From: an uncultured Fibrobacter sp.
GTDB taxonomy: Bacteria > Fibrobacterota > Fibrobacteria > Fibrobacterales > Fibrobacteraceae
Length of the DNA stretch: 64,000 nucleotides
Assembly (NCBI GenBank): GCA_934699585.1
Contig: CAKUWY010000012.1
Span: 38,834-102,833, forward strand
Direction of reading: 5' to 3'
Position 1 is the stretch's first letter; each line of letters begins with the position of its first letter. Positions 24,610 to 33,970 of this stretch are shown one piece after another. Both the position numbers and the translations under genes were made by a program. Below the pieces are notes generated by a model that saw only the letters and a program-made list of their open reading frames with translations, did no database searches and was not told the origin of the DNA.

Positions 24610-24867
24610 CACATCTTGTCCCCTGCGGCCCTAACACCTACAACCTGTTACCTAAAACCTATCCCCTAGATCCTAGTCCCTAGCATTGTCATCCCGGTGA
24701 ATGCCGGGATAAATTTCTTGATACAAGAAAATGACCCCGTGACAAGCACGGGGTGACATCTTGGGACAATCGTTTTTTATTCCACACTTTTCACTACACA
24801 TTCCACACCTCAAGCGGATCCTCGCCTTCGCGAGGATGACGACTCTTGAGACCTGCTATCCTAACCA
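24610..24867. repeat. Intergenic repeat mosaic
   Basis: Contains low-complexity CCTA-rich sequence, then hairpins ATCCCGG-tgaat-GCCGGGAT (near 24693), CCCCGTG-acaag-CACGGGG (near 24733) and ATCCTCG-ccttcg-CGAGGAT (near 24817). No gene is apparent between the convergent neighbours. Confidence 0.65.
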
Positions 24868-26103
24868 CTACTTAATCATCCCCGCCTTGTACTTCATCTT
24901 GAGTATTCGGGCGGCGGATTCTTCGATGCGCTTGCGGTAGGTCTTGTTGTTCTTGGAAATCTGCACAAGGTAGTTCACCATCTCTACCGCCTTTGCGGGG
25001 TAGGTAATCATGAACATGTCGTTGCCTGCGGTAAGGGCGGTGCGGATAAGCTTGCGGAAATCCTTGCGGGGGTAGCCCCTGCTTTTTACCCGTTCTGTTC
25101 CGCTGACCCAGGCCCTAAGCGAGACTCCCCACAAATCGTCGGTGAGAATCACCGTTTCGGGGCTCATGTCTCTAGCCATCTTCACGATTTTAGGCTCGAA
25201 TACGGCGGGGCGGCTAGAGATGCGGATGAACCGCACGCTGCTCATCATGGTTACGGGAATATCGTCGGAAAGCCTCTTGAAAAACTCCACGTTGTAGGCG
25301 ATTTTATTCTTGGGACTTGCACTGATGGCGATTTGATGGTCGCTGTTGGTCCAAGAGTCATAACCCGGGAAATGCTTGGACACGCATACCACACCGCTTT
25401 GGCGCATGCCCTGGACAAAGGCCTGGACTTTTTCGGTACTGGTGGAATCCTTTTCCCAGCTGCGGGCGCTTTCTTCCATGAAGGAATTCTTTTTCCGGTG
25501 GTCCTTTGCCGGGTCCAGCACCGGAGCCAGGTTCATGTTGATGCCCAGTTCCATCAGTTCGGCGCCGATTTCTGCGGAGATCAGCTGGACAGAATCCGTG
25601 GGCATGTCCCGCATTTCCTTGGCGCTGGGGGCGTGCTTCCATTTTTCGGAGATGCCGCCCAGACGGTTTACGAAGCCGCCTTCCTGGTCGCTTGCCACCA
25701 GCAGGGGGATTTTCAGACCTTCGTTGGCTTCCTTGATTCGGGACTTGAACGCCGCCGTGTCCTTCAGGTGATTTTTCATGACCAGCACGGCTCCGAATTC
25801 GTTCTCTATCAGGAACTGGGCCGGTGACAGATAGACCATGACCATTTGGGCGGCCTTCTGCTTGATGCTCATGGAATTCCAGAGGGGCATGAGATCGTCG
25901 GGCAGGCCGTAAGGGTTTTCTATGATCGCGGCAGTAGTGTCAGCGATGGTATCGGAGCGAGTGGTGTTTTGCTGGAGTGTGTCGGCCGTGCTGGTAACGA
26001 CGGCGGAACTGCTGTCGGTGCGAGTTGTGTCGGCAACAGCGGCAGCGTCTGCTTCGACAATAGCGAAAAGCAGGAAAACTACAGGAATAAGCCTAAACAA
26101 CAT
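24868..26103 (-). CDS. Glycoside hydrolase family 3 protein (NagZ-like), secreted
   Basis: A 411-residue protein with an N-terminal signal segment (MLFRLIPVVFLLFAIVEADA), a Ser/Thr-rich linker, then a GH3 TIM barrel. Recognisable family blocks are ASDQEGGFVNRLGG, MNLAPVLDPAKD, VSKHFPGYDSWTNSDHQ (the KHFPG motif with the His/Asp loop of beta-N-acetylhexosaminidases) and VILTDDLWG, which contains the nucleophile aspartate. It most resembles NagZ-type N-acetylglucosaminidases of peptidoglycan recycling, but NagZ is usually cytoplasmic while this one appears exported. Downstream on the same strand as topB, separated by a palindromic repeat near 26120-26163. Confidence 0.88.
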   Translation of the reverse strand: MLFRLIPVVFLLFAIVEADAAAVADTTRTDSSSAVVTSTADTLQQNTTRSDTIADTTAAIIENPYGLPDDLMPLWNSMSIKQKAAQMVMVYLSPAQFLIENEFGAVLVMKNHLKDTAAFKSRIKEANEGLKIPLLVASDQEGGFVNRLGGISEKWKHAPSAKEMRDMPTDSVQLISAEIGAELMELGINMNLAPVLDPAKDHRKKNSFMEESARSWEKDSTSTEKVQAFVQGMRQSGVVCVSKHFPGYDSWTNSDHQIAISASPKNKIAYNVEFFKRLSDDIPVTMMSSVRFIRISSRPAVFEPKIVKMARDMSPETVILTDDLWGVSLRAWVSGTERVKSRGYPRKDFRKLIRTALTAGNDMFMITYPAKAVEMVNYLVQISKNNKTYRKRIEESAARILKMKYKAGMIK

Positions 26104-26169
26104 TCCACACTCTACTTGAGATCCTTCGACTTCGAGCCTTATGGCTCTCCGCTCAGGATGACACTTTGG

Positions 26170-28608
26170 TTACCCGCTTTTCTTCCCAAACCGTCTGGGC
26201 TTAAATTCGCGGGGCGGGAAATCGAACTTGAGCTTGCCTTTTTCCAGGTACAGGTAGGCGTCGAACAGCCGGTGGGTCTTGCTGCGGAATCCCTTGATAA
26301 GCTCCGTCTTTTCGCCTGCCAATAGCTTCTGGATGGCCTCGAAGGGCAGTTCCTTGCCCAGGAGAATCTTAGGCAGAGAGATTCCCGAAGGCTGCTTGTC
26401 CACATAACTTTGGGAAACGTAGCCCGTGAGGGTCTCGAACACGTCGGTTCCGTCGACGGGAGAAGATCCCACCTTCTTGCCGGTGTCGATTTCTTCGGGC
26501 TTGTCGTCAAAGACGAATTCGATCTTGTTCTGGTCGTTGATGATGACCACCGCCGAAAATTCGGAACCCTTCTTGCTGCGGAATCCCGTAAGGGGACCGA
26601 TTTTCCGCTTGGTCAAGAGCTCCACCACCTCTTCGTCGGTAAGGCGCTTTCCGCCAATCATCTTGCGGATGACGATTCCGTCTTCGGTCTTGTAGCGGCT
26701 CACGGTCTCGAAAACCTTCTTGCCGTTTACGGGACTGAACTTGGCTTCGCCCTCGGTGTGTTCTTCCTTGAATCCCTTGATGTTCTTTACCATGGTGCGG
26801 GTCATTTCTACGATGCCCTTCATGAACTCTTCCCGGGATTCTTTGCCCCTGGAAATCAAGTCCATCTTGTATTCCCATTCGCCGGTGAGTTCCGGGCTGG
26901 TGAGGGCGTCGCAGTTCATGGCCGAAAGCACCTTGATCAGGTCGAAGGCCTTGGCGGTAGGGATCATGTCCTTGCCGTCGCGGACCACGTACTTGTCGCT
27001 GACCAACTTTTCGATGATGGCTGCGCGGGTGGCAGGAGTGCCGAGACCTCGTTCCTTCATGGCGTCCCGCAGTTCATCGTCTTCCACCAGCTTGCCCGCA
27101 CTTTCCATCATGGAAAGGAGCGAACTTTCGGTGTAGTGGGCAGGAGGCTTGGTAAAGTCTTCTTCTGCTTCGATGGAAACGGTCTTCGCCTTGTTGCCGT
27201 TCAGCTTGGGAATGTTGGACTCGTCGTCGCTATCCTTGCCGTAAACCGCCTTGAAACCCGGGTCCACCAGAATCTTGCCTTCGGTAAGGAAGGTTTCGCT
27301 CTCGACGGTGGTAATGCGGGTGGTGTTCAGGTATTTTGCTGGCGGGAAAAACACGGCGATGAACCGCTGGCAAATCATCTGGTAAATCTTCGCTTCTGCT
27401 TCGGAAAGGCTCTTGGGAGCGACCCCGGTGGGGATAATGGCGAAGTGGTCCGAAATTTTCGAGTTGTCAAAGACCTTTGGGGTGCGCTTGACCCAGTTGT
27501 TGTCCAGGGCCTGCTGGGCGAACTTTGCCAGAGGGCCTGTAATCTTACCCAGGGTAGATTTCACAGGAGCCACATAGTCTTCGGGCAGGTGGCGGCTGTC
27601 GGTACGGGGATAGGTGGTGGCCTTGTGGTGTTCGTACAGGGACTGGGCTATGGAAAGGGTGGTCTTGGCGCTAAAACCGAAACGGCTGTTGGCTTCGCGC
27701 TGCAGCGTGGTCAGGTCGTAGAGGCCTGCACATTTCTGCTCACTTTCGGAGGTGCTTTCTTCGATGGAGCCCGGTTTGCCCTTGCACTTTTCCAAGATGG
27801 CCTTGACCGTTTTTTCGTCAAAGATCTGTTTTTGCTTTTCCTTGCCGTCGGCCTTGAACCATTTGCCCTGGTAGTTGCTTCCGCTGTTGTCGAAATCGGC
27901 CTCAACGGTCCAGAACTTTTGGGGCTTGAACTGCAGGCGTTCTTCTTCGCGCTTGACGATAATGGCAAGGGTGGGGGTCTGCACACGGCCGCAGGGGGTA
28001 ATCTGGAACCCGCCCATGGAACTGTTGTAGGCGGTAAGCCCGCGGCTGCCGTTCATGCCCACCAGCCAGTCGGCCTCGGAGCGGCAAAGGGCGGCGTCCT
28101 TCAGGTTTTCCATGTCTTCGGCGGTGCGCAGGTGCTCAAAGGCTTCTTTGATGGCCGTAGGTGTCATACTCTGCATCCAGAGGCGCTTTAGGGTCTTGCC
28201 CTTGAAGTTCCCCTTGAGCACGTAGTCCAATATGTAGAAGAAAATCAGTTCACCTTCGCGACCCGCATCGCAGGCGTTGATGATGGTGGTAACGTCCTTG
28301 CGCTTGATGAGCTTTCCGAGAGCCGTCAGGTGGCTCTTGGTGGTGGGGAGGGCCACCAGGGGAAACTTTTCCGGCAGCATGGGGAGGGTCTTCATGTCCC
28401 ATGCCTTGTAGCGTTCGTCAATATCCTTGGGGTCGGCTATGCCTACCAGGTGGCCGATGGCGTGGCTCACGATGGTGGAGTCACTTTCCCAGTAGGCGGT
28501 CTCTTTCTTGAAATTCTTTGCACCCAGGACTTTGACCAGGTCAGAGGCCACGCTGGGTTTTTCGGCGATAATCAGGGTCTTTTCGGGAGCTTTCGTTTTT
28601 GTTGCCAT
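26170..28608 (-). CDS. topB: DNA topoisomerase III
   Basis: A type IA topoisomerase of 812 residues that passes and decatenates single strands. The TOPRIM domain starts at LIIAEKPSVASDL and has the acidic motif DAGREGELIF. The active-site region reads TTYPRTDSRHL with catalytic Tyr333, preceded by AGLYDLTTLQREANSRFGFSA. The early Glu and EADWLVGMNGSRGLT are typical of TopB rather than TopA. The C-terminal third has two repeats that start SPVNGKKVFET and SPVDGTDVFET and end GFRSK, like Topo C-repeat modules; they replace zinc fingers. It is upstream of the GH3 gene and downstream of the GT2 gene on the same strand. Confidence 0.95.
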   Translation of the reverse strand: MATKTKAPEKTLIIAEKPSVASDLVKVLGAKNFKKETAYWESDSTIVSHAIGHLVGIADPKDIDERYKAWDMKTLPMLPEKFPLVALPTTKSHLTALGKLIKRKDVTTIINACDAGREGELIFFYILDYVLKGNFKGKTLKRLWMQSMTPTAIKEAFEHLRTAEDMENLKDAALCRSEADWLVGMNGSRGLTAYNSSMGGFQITPCGRVQTPTLAIIVKREEERLQFKPQKFWTVEADFDNSGSNYQGKWFKADGKEKQKQIFDEKTVKAILEKCKGKPGSIEESTSESEQKCAGLYDLTTLQREANSRFGFSAKTTLSIAQSLYEHHKATTYPRTDSRHLPEDYVAPVKSTLGKITGPLAKFAQQALDNNWVKRTPKVFDNSKISDHFAIIPTGVAPKSLSEAEAKIYQMICQRFIAVFFPPAKYLNTTRITTVESETFLTEGKILVDPGFKAVYGKDSDDESNIPKLNGNKAKTVSIEAEEDFTKPPAHYTESSLLSMMESAGKLVEDDELRDAMKERGLGTPATRAAIIEKLVSDKYVVRDGKDMIPTAKAFDLIKVLSAMNCDALTSPELTGEWEYKMDLISRGKESREEFMKGIVEMTRTMVKNIKGFKEEHTEGEAKFSPVNGKKVFETVSRYKTEDGIVIRKMIGGKRLTDEEVVELLTKRKIGPLTGFRSKKGSEFSAVVIINDQNKIEFVFDDKPEEIDTGKKVGSSPVDGTDVFETLTGYVSQSYVDKQPSGISLPKILLGKELPFEAIQKLLAGEKTELIKGFRSKTHRLFDAYLYLEKGKLKFDFPPREFKPRRFGKKSG

Positions 28609-28626
28609 GAGACTTCCGTTCTTAAC

Positions 28627-29763
28627 TTATTTCCATTTGAAACGTCCGAACAGGCCAAACAGCACTGCCAGGACGGTAAAGGGGGCATGGACGATTTCTA
28701 CGGGAATGCACCACTTGAGCAGGTGCTCTTGCCGGAATATCTTGAGCCCACGTAAAATGAGGATCAGGTCGCCCAGGCTTTTTAGGGCGAAGGCGACAAG
28801 GGTTGCAATTAAAATTTCGGTACTGAAGGGCGAAAACGCTGCCGTGACGCATAGCATGGTCAAAAACAGGAACACCATGGAGAGCACGAACACGATTTTC
28901 GGGGAGTAGTAGATGGTCTTGGAGGCCCAGCGCTTGCGCTGCTCCCAGAGTTCCTTCAGGGTCTCTTTGCCGTTTGTGGTCACGAAGGTGGAGGGGGTAA
29001 TGCAGTAACGCATGGCGAAAGGCCGGTCGGTGGCCAGTTTCTGCATCAGAAGGTCGTCGTCGCCGCTCTGGATTTTGATGACGTTCTCGAACCCGTTTAC
29101 GCTCTTGAAAAAGTCCTTCCGGTAGGCCAGGTTGTTGCCCGTACTGGTAAGGGGCAGGTGCATGGCAAGGCCAGCTGTGCCTGCCACCCGGTAAATGAGG
29201 GTCTCTACCGCCTGCATACAGATAATGAAGGGGGACTTGCCGGGGACGGTGGGGATGTAGGAATGCCCTGCCACCAGTTCGATTCCGGGCTCGAATTCCC
29301 GCAAGATGCCTGTGAGCCACTCCCGCTGGACAATGCAGTCGGCGTCCGTAAGGCACAGGATGTCTCCTTCGCAGGCCTCGATCATCTTGCTGATGGCGTG
29401 CTTCTTGGGGCTTACGCCCTCGGGCAGGTCCTTGATGGTCAAAATGTGGAGCCGTTCCGGGTGGCTGGCGCGGTATTCCTCCAGAATCTGGGGGGTGTCG
29501 TCGGTACTGCGGTCGTCGGCCACCCAAACGTCCCAGACGCCGGCATAGTTCTGGTCCAGCACGGAATCCAGGGTGGCCCGGATCCCTGCGGACTCGTTAC
29601 GGGCGGCGATGAGGACGCTGACCCTCGGGGGCGGGTTCACGGTGGAACGCCCTTCCCGGACGGTACCCAGGGCACGGTAAAAACGCACTTCTAACCACAG
29701 GTAGAAGAGGCCGAACAGGGCAAGAAGGACAATAAGCCCGTATGTGACGACGGTCCAAACCAT
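28627..29763 (-). CDS. Family 2 glycosyltransferase, membrane-anchored
   Basis: A 378-residue GT-A glycosyltransferase. An N-terminal helix (VVTYGLIVLLALFGLFYLW) precedes the catalytic domain, which has VSVLIAARNES, VWVADDRSTD, the metal-binding DADC, and a QRKRW motif typical of processive or sequential GT2 enzymes. Two or three hydrophobic helices close the C-terminus. Likely role: extending a surface or storage polysaccharide; donor and acceptor are unknown. The chosen ATG follows TACATTT by 10 nt. The frame continues 51 codons upstream but that part is low quality, overlaps a duplicated GC-rich tract and has no ribosome-binding site. Confidence 0.88.
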   Translation of the reverse strand: MVWTVVTYGLIVLLALFGLFYLWLEVRFYRALGTVREGRSTVNPPPRVSVLIAARNESAGIRATLDSVLDQNYAGVWDVWVADDRSTDDTPQILEEYRASHPERLHILTIKDLPEGVSPKKHAISKMIEACEGDILCLTDADCIVQREWLTGILREFEPGIELVAGHSYIPTVPGKSPFIICMQAVETLIYRVAGTAGLAMHLPLTSTGNNLAYRKDFFKSVNGFENVIKIQSGDDDLLMQKLATDRPFAMRYCITPSTFVTTNGKETLKELWEQRKRWASKTIYYSPKIVFVLSMVFLFLTMLCVTAAFSPFSTEILIATLVAFALKSLGDLILILRGLKIFRQEHLLKWCIPVEIVHAPFTVLAVLFGLFGRFKWK

Positions 29764-29800
29764 TTTCGGGGCTAAATGTAAAAAGGTTTTTTGAAAAATT

Positions 29801-29828
29801 GGTCCGGCGGGGGCGGTCCGGCGGGGGC
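29801..29828. repeat. Tandem duplication of a 14-bp GC-rich unit
   Basis: GGTCCGGCGGGGGC occurs twice, exactly adjacent, just upstream of the GT2 gene. Confidence 0.8.
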
Positions 29829-29882
29829 AATTTTGGATACATATATATATGTTAATATTTATTTGGTGTATAAAGGGCTGTT

Positions 29883-30305
29883 TTATTCCTTGACGCAGCG
29901 GACGGGCAGCCCCCACGAGGCTTCTTCTACTGCAATAGGCGCTGCCTTTTCTACGCTGTCTTTTACAAAAGCCTTGCCTGCAAGCAAACCATCCTCGTCA
30001 TCTTTTAGTCAGAAATAATTGACGTTCTCGAATTGCTTGTCAACACCCTTGTCATCTCGGAATGCGCCAGGATATTTTCTAAAATGTTTTTTTTGATCCT
30101 TGAACCCTGTTAGCCATAGTTTCGTTCAAATTGTTTACGTCGTCCATTGTGGGTAAGCTCCATCCATCAGGGCAGACTTCCTTTGCGGCGTCGTAAAGGT
30201 ACAACCGGCTATACTCCGGACATTTTTTTTACGAGGTTCGCTGCTTTTTGGATGTCGTGGTTGTCAATGGCATCCTTGAGGCCGGAATGAATTCCTGATA
30301 CGGGT
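29883..30305 (-). pseudogene. Decayed FISUMP-domain (Fibrobacter major paralogous) gene
   Basis: Reading the minus strand in three frames gives a recognisable FISUMP tail: CPEYSRLYLYDAAKEVCPDG then WSLPTMDDV in one frame and EEASWGLPVRCVKE plus stop in another. Frames change at two runs of eight A (minus strand) at 30223-30230 and 30087-30094, and an in-frame TGA (30009-30011) replaces what is probably a Trp codon. FISUMP domains occur in many secreted or lipoprotein paralogues in Fibrobacter. No start codon or signal peptide was found and the 5' boundary is approximate. The rest of the 630-bp gap holds only AT-rich sequence and the 14-bp duplication. Confidence 0.8.
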
Positions 30306-30394
30306 TTTTATATCAATGTAATAAATCCTACAATGCTGATTCACTTGTATTTTAAAGAAATTTGTCTAAAGAGCGATAACTTGAAAATTTGCTT

Positions 30395-33300
30395 CTACTG
30401 CCAGCTGTTCAGGAATCCCATGCCCAAGTTGAAGCGGATGCGGGTGGGGGCGAGCCTTTTGGGAATCAGGGGCAAGTCGATGGGATTCAGCTTGTAGCCA
30501 ACACCGTCTTCTTCGCCGATGCGGTCCAGGGCCCGGGCGAATGTAAGGGACATGTCCACCGGAATGCTTTCGAAAAGCTTGTTGGACCAGCGGATGCCGA
30601 AACCTGCGGAACGGTCCCAGAACCCGTGCTTGGTGAAATTGTCGGAGTTGTTCCACTTGCCGTTCCATGCCGCTCCGGCCTGGGCGAACACGTCAAAGTA
30701 CAGATCCCTTGTGCTGAAAATCCACAGGCGCTTGCGCCAGTCGTCATAGACGGGGAACAGGTAGTGGATTTCGGCTATGGCGGTCTTGGTGCCCGAGCGG
30801 GTGTAGCTTTCGTTGCTACGCACGTAGGGGTAGCCCTCCAGGAACACGGCGTTGTAGTAGTAGGAATCCAGGGTGTCTTCCTTGGCGTCGGTACTCCAGT
30901 TGAAAATTCCGCCTAGCTTACCTCCTGCGGCAAGCCTTGCGCCTGTGAGGGGACTCTGGACAGACCCGTAAAGGTTCAGGTCCACCTGGTGGATGTTGAA
31001 ATTCCTGTAACGGGGCTTGATGGAGCCGCTTTCGGTGACGTAGAAACTTTCAGCGAAGGTGCCCGGCCTGTACAGGTCGCTGTTGGAATACTGGTAAGAG
31101 ATGACGGCGCCGTTCCCCTGGCCGCTGATTCCCGAACCGTCTTCGCCTTCGTGGTCGCCGTACAGTCCGAAGGTGGCGAGGGCGCTTATCCGCTTGTGGT
31201 AAGTCCAGGAGAAATCGTCTTCGTACAGGTTGAAATCCGCCCAGTCGTAGCCCAGGGCCACCTGCAATGTGTCGATGGACTTGAACAGACTGTAGCCCGC
31301 CATGCCCGCCACGGCCTGCTGGGAAATGGCGTAGTGGTTGAACCCGAGGGAGTCTCCGCCGTGGGCGCGCACGTCTTCGTAGCGGACGGTATCCCTGCTG
31401 GTGTAGTTGGCGTAGCTGTAGTTGATTCCAAGGTCAAGAGGCGTGCTCCTGTTGAGCCAGCTTACAAAGAATTCTTTTTCTTGCTCGGGATTCAGGCCGT
31501 CGGCATTGATGTAGTCGATGCCCTTGCCCAGCTCAAGCAGTAGCCCCAGCTGCACGACGTTTTTCTTGAGAGGATCGCTAAGGAGCGCCAAGAGCCCGAG
31601 CTTCGCCTTGCGTTGGCCTTCGCCGAATACGGTCAGGTCCGGGGCGTTTTCGTTGAAACTCAGGAGGGGCACGAATAGCGGTATAAAGGGGATGGGATGG
31701 TAGTTCTGTTCGCCGCCGGCCAATTCCCGCGACTCCAGAGGGGTGAACTTCTTTTCGGGTCTCAGGGGGCTTCCGTGCAGCACGATGGGGGCGGGCGTTT
31801 TTTTCGTGGAGTCGGCGGCTTGTGCGCCGGTCAGGGATTGTGCCGCCACCTTGACCTTCAGGGTGTCCCGCATTTCAATCTGGAAAGTACTGTCCCGTTC
31901 GGCAAGGACCGCTTCTGGCGTGCACAGGCTATCTTCGGGCGGGCATGCGCTCCAGAGGGTGTCCGGCACGGTGACGGTAGAGTCCCGATAGGTCACGACG
32001 ATACTGTCGACGGTCACGCTATCCGGACCCGCATCGCGGTAGGGCAACTTATAAAGGGAAAATCCGTCCTGGTCGTATTGCGTAAAGTACAGCGTGTCGT
32101 GCCCGAGGGCCGGGGTGAAGGCTCCGCCCACTACGTTGGTAAGTGGCCGCTCCGCCCCGGTGGTAAGATCCTTCTCTATCAGGTTGAAAATGCCGTTCCG
32201 GTTGCTGGCAAGGACAATCTTTTCGTTGGAGAGCCAGTTGCCGTCCCGTTCGTCAAAGAGGGTGTCGCTAACGGTCTTGAAATTCTTGCCGTCACTGTCG
32301 ATGATGGCAAGTCCACGGTGCACGTCGTCAAAAAATCCGAAGAGAATCCGCTTGCCGTCGGGGCTCACCTTCGGGCTGTAGATGTTGAAGTAGCGAAGCT
32401 TGCTGTCGGGAACGTATAGGTCAACAGGGTCTTCGGCAGAGAGTTCGCCGAAGTCGGCGTTGAAAGGAACCTTGCTCAGGATGAATCGGGTGCTTTCGCC
32501 ATCCCGTCGGGCAAAGACCAGGAATTTCCCGTTGGGGTCGAAGGCGGGGAACACCGCGTTGGCCAGGTGGGTCAAGAAATGTTCGTTCTTGCTGGTGTCG
32601 CTTAGGGCGATGTCGAAGTGGGCACGGCCATTCCGGTCACGGTTCTTGAACGAGACATAGGCGAGGATGGGTCCACGCAGGCTGTCTTCGTACACGTCGA
32701 TTCCCTTGTCGAACCAGGGCTTCTTGGCGCGGAAATCGGACTTGGCGTAGTCCGAAATGTCGATGAGGTTCGTGTCGGCGCTGTCGCTTGCGTCCTTTTC
32801 GATGGCGATGTCTCCGATTTCAACTCCCGCGACGGTGTCTCTCGTCTCACTAACCGGCATCTTGAACACCGCCCCGTCGAACCAGGCTCCGCCGAAGTTG
32901 GAAACGCCGTAGAGGTTTCCGCCAGCCACCACGGGAAAGTCCTGCCAGAAGGCGTTCTCGGTCATCTTGGTTCCTTCCACCAAGGGTCCGAGAGAATCCT
33001 TTTGCGCCTGGTAGTGTTCCGTAATCTCTTTTTTCCAGGTCTCGTACAGGTCGTCTTCTGAAACGCCCAGCACTTTTTCCAGAGCGCCGGAGAGGGTTAC
33101 CCGGTAGGGTTTGGATAGTTCCTTCCAGATTTTCGGGATGGCGTCTTCGCCGTACTTTTTGGCGATGTAGCGCACCAGGCTGAAGCCTTGGGTGTAGGGG
33201 CCAAGTTCCGCCTCCAGGGAGTTGTCCGAAAATTCGTGCATGTATGTGAGCGGCATCAGGTCGTCGTTCAGGGCCGCCGTACGGAGCAGCATGTCTCGGT

Positions 33301-33865
33301 GGGTGTCCCAGGCGTCAAAGCCCATGCGGCTGGATTCGAACTGGGCAGTACCCTCGGCAAACCACAGGGGCTGCAGGGTGAAGGGGAGCATGGTGGCAAA
33401 GTCGCTAATGGTGCGCTCGTTGTAATAGTCAGTGTAGCTGAACTGGAACCCGTACAGGTTCGGCGGCAGTTTGGAGGCGCTTTCGATACTCACCAGGTGG
33501 CTGAATTCGTGGGTCACCACGTCGGCGACCCAGCTGTGGCTGCTCCTGATCTTGAAATCCCAGTTGGTGAGCCACAGGTTGATGGAATTTTCTGCCGGTA
33601 TGGCGGCCCCGTTGCTGAACAGCGCATTGTTCAGTACGGCGCTTATACGGGGGAGTGGTTTGTTGTAGCGGTTGACTACGGAATCATAGACCGCCTCGGC
33701 ATAAGTCGCTACCGCAGAGGCGTGTTCCGAGTATTCGGCGGGGTAGATAAACTGGAAATGTTCCGTGCCTGCGGTTTTCCAGTCAATGTGGCTCTGGTTG
33801 CCGTAAAAACCGGCCGCCAGTGCGGCACCTGTAAAAAACAGCAAGGTGCGTAAACCCGAAAACAT
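30395..33865 (-). CDS. Zinc-peptidase-like / beta-propeller / outer-membrane barrel protein
   Basis: A 1,156-residue envelope protein in three parts. After a signal peptide (MFSGLRTLLFFTGAALAAGF), residues about 25-290 form a gluzincin peptidase-like domain with THEFSHLVS (His119, Glu120, His123) and WFAEGTAQFESS (Glu171), a complete HExxH plus distal Glu. Residues about 300-650 contain TolB/WD40-like repeats (DPNGKFLVFARRDG, SPDGKRILFGFFDD). The C-terminal third is a BamA-like barrel ending NLGMGFLNSW. Similar peptidase-propeller-barrel fusions occur in Bacteroidetes-type bacteria, but their substrates are not known. A TAAATT box lies 7 nt before ATG 33865; the upstream TTG is less likely. 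Confidence 0.85.
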   Translation of the reverse strand: MFSGLRTLLFFTGAALAAGFYGNQSHIDWKTAGTEHFQFIYPAEYSEHASAVATYAEAVYDSVVNRYNKPLPRISAVLNNALFSNGAAIPAENSINLWLTNWDFKIRSSHSWVADVVTHEFSHLVSIESASKLPPNLYGFQFSYTDYYNERTISDFATMLPFTLQPLWFAEGTAQFESSRMGFDAWDTHRDMLLRTAALNDDLMPLTYMHEFSDNSLEAELGPYTQGFSLVRYIAKKYGEDAIPKIWKELSKPYRVTLSGALEKVLGVSEDDLYETWKKEITEHYQAQKDSLGPLVEGTKMTENAFWQDFPVVAGGNLYGVSNFGGAWFDGAVFKMPVSETRDTVAGVEIGDIAIEKDASDSADTNLIDISDYAKSDFRAKKPWFDKGIDVYEDSLRGPILAYVSFKNRDRNGRAHFDIALSDTSKNEHFLTHLANAVFPAFDPNGKFLVFARRDGESTRFILSKVPFNADFGELSAEDPVDLYVPDSKLRYFNIYSPKVSPDGKRILFGFFDDVHRGLAIIDSDGKNFKTVSDTLFDERDGNWLSNEKIVLASNRNGIFNLIEKDLTTGAERPLTNVVGGAFTPALGHDTLYFTQYDQDGFSLYKLPYRDAGPDSVTVDSIVVTYRDSTVTVPDTLWSACPPEDSLCTPEAVLAERDSTFQIEMRDTLKVKVAAQSLTGAQAADSTKKTPAPIVLHGSPLRPEKKFTPLESRELAGGEQNYHPIPFIPLFVPLLSFNENAPDLTVFGEGQRKAKLGLLALLSDPLKKNVVQLGLLLELGKGIDYINADGLNPEQEKEFFVSWLNRSTPLDLGINYSYANYTSRDTVRYEDVRAHGGDSLGFNHYAISQQAVAGMAGYSLFKSIDTLQVALGYDWADFNLYEDDFSWTYHKRISALATFGLYGDHEGEDGSGISGQGNGAVISYQYSNSDLYRPGTFAESFYVTESGSIKPRYRNFNIHQVDLNLYGSVQSPLTGARLAAGGKLGGIFNWSTDAKEDTLDSYYYNAVFLEGYPYVRSNESYTRSGTKTAIAEIHYLFPVYDDWRKRLWIFSTRDLYFDVFAQAGAAWNGKWNNSDNFTKHGFWDRSAGFGIRWSNKLFESIPVDMSLTFARALDRIGEEDGVGYKLNPIDLPLIPKRLAPTRIRFNLGMGFLNSWQ

Positions 33866-33872
33866 CGGGTAC

Positions 33873-33878
33873 AATTTA
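33873..33878 (-). promoter_or_regulatory. -10-like TAAATT box 7 nt before the peptidase/barrel gene
   Basis: TAAATT followed by GTACCCG and the ATG; weaker than the TATATTT examples. Confidence 0.35.
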
Positions 33879-33892
33879 GGAATTTAGAGACA

Positions 33893-33918
33893 AGAAAACC
33901 ACCTGATGGCTCAGGTGG
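33893..33918 (-). terminator. Rho-independent terminator after the GH5 gene
   Basis: On the minus strand CCACCTG-agccat-CAGGTGG is followed by TTTTC. It lies about 50 nt after the stop codon of the cellulase gene. Confidence 0.75.
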
Positions 33919-33970
33919 CTTGTAAAACATTTGCCGAGAAAGGCGGTTCCCTTGAAAAACCGTGTCGCCC

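Noticed and set aside
29764..29916. A 51-residue N-terminal extension of the GT2 glycosyltransferase
   Set aside because: It would cover a 14-bp tandem duplication and the FISUMP tail on the same strand in another frame; the ATG at 29763 gives the usual membrane-helix start.
30087..30230. Programmed frameshifting in the FISUMP gene
   Set aside because: Two A8 frame changes could be slippery sites, but the additional in-frame TGA and missing start argue for decay or sequencing error.
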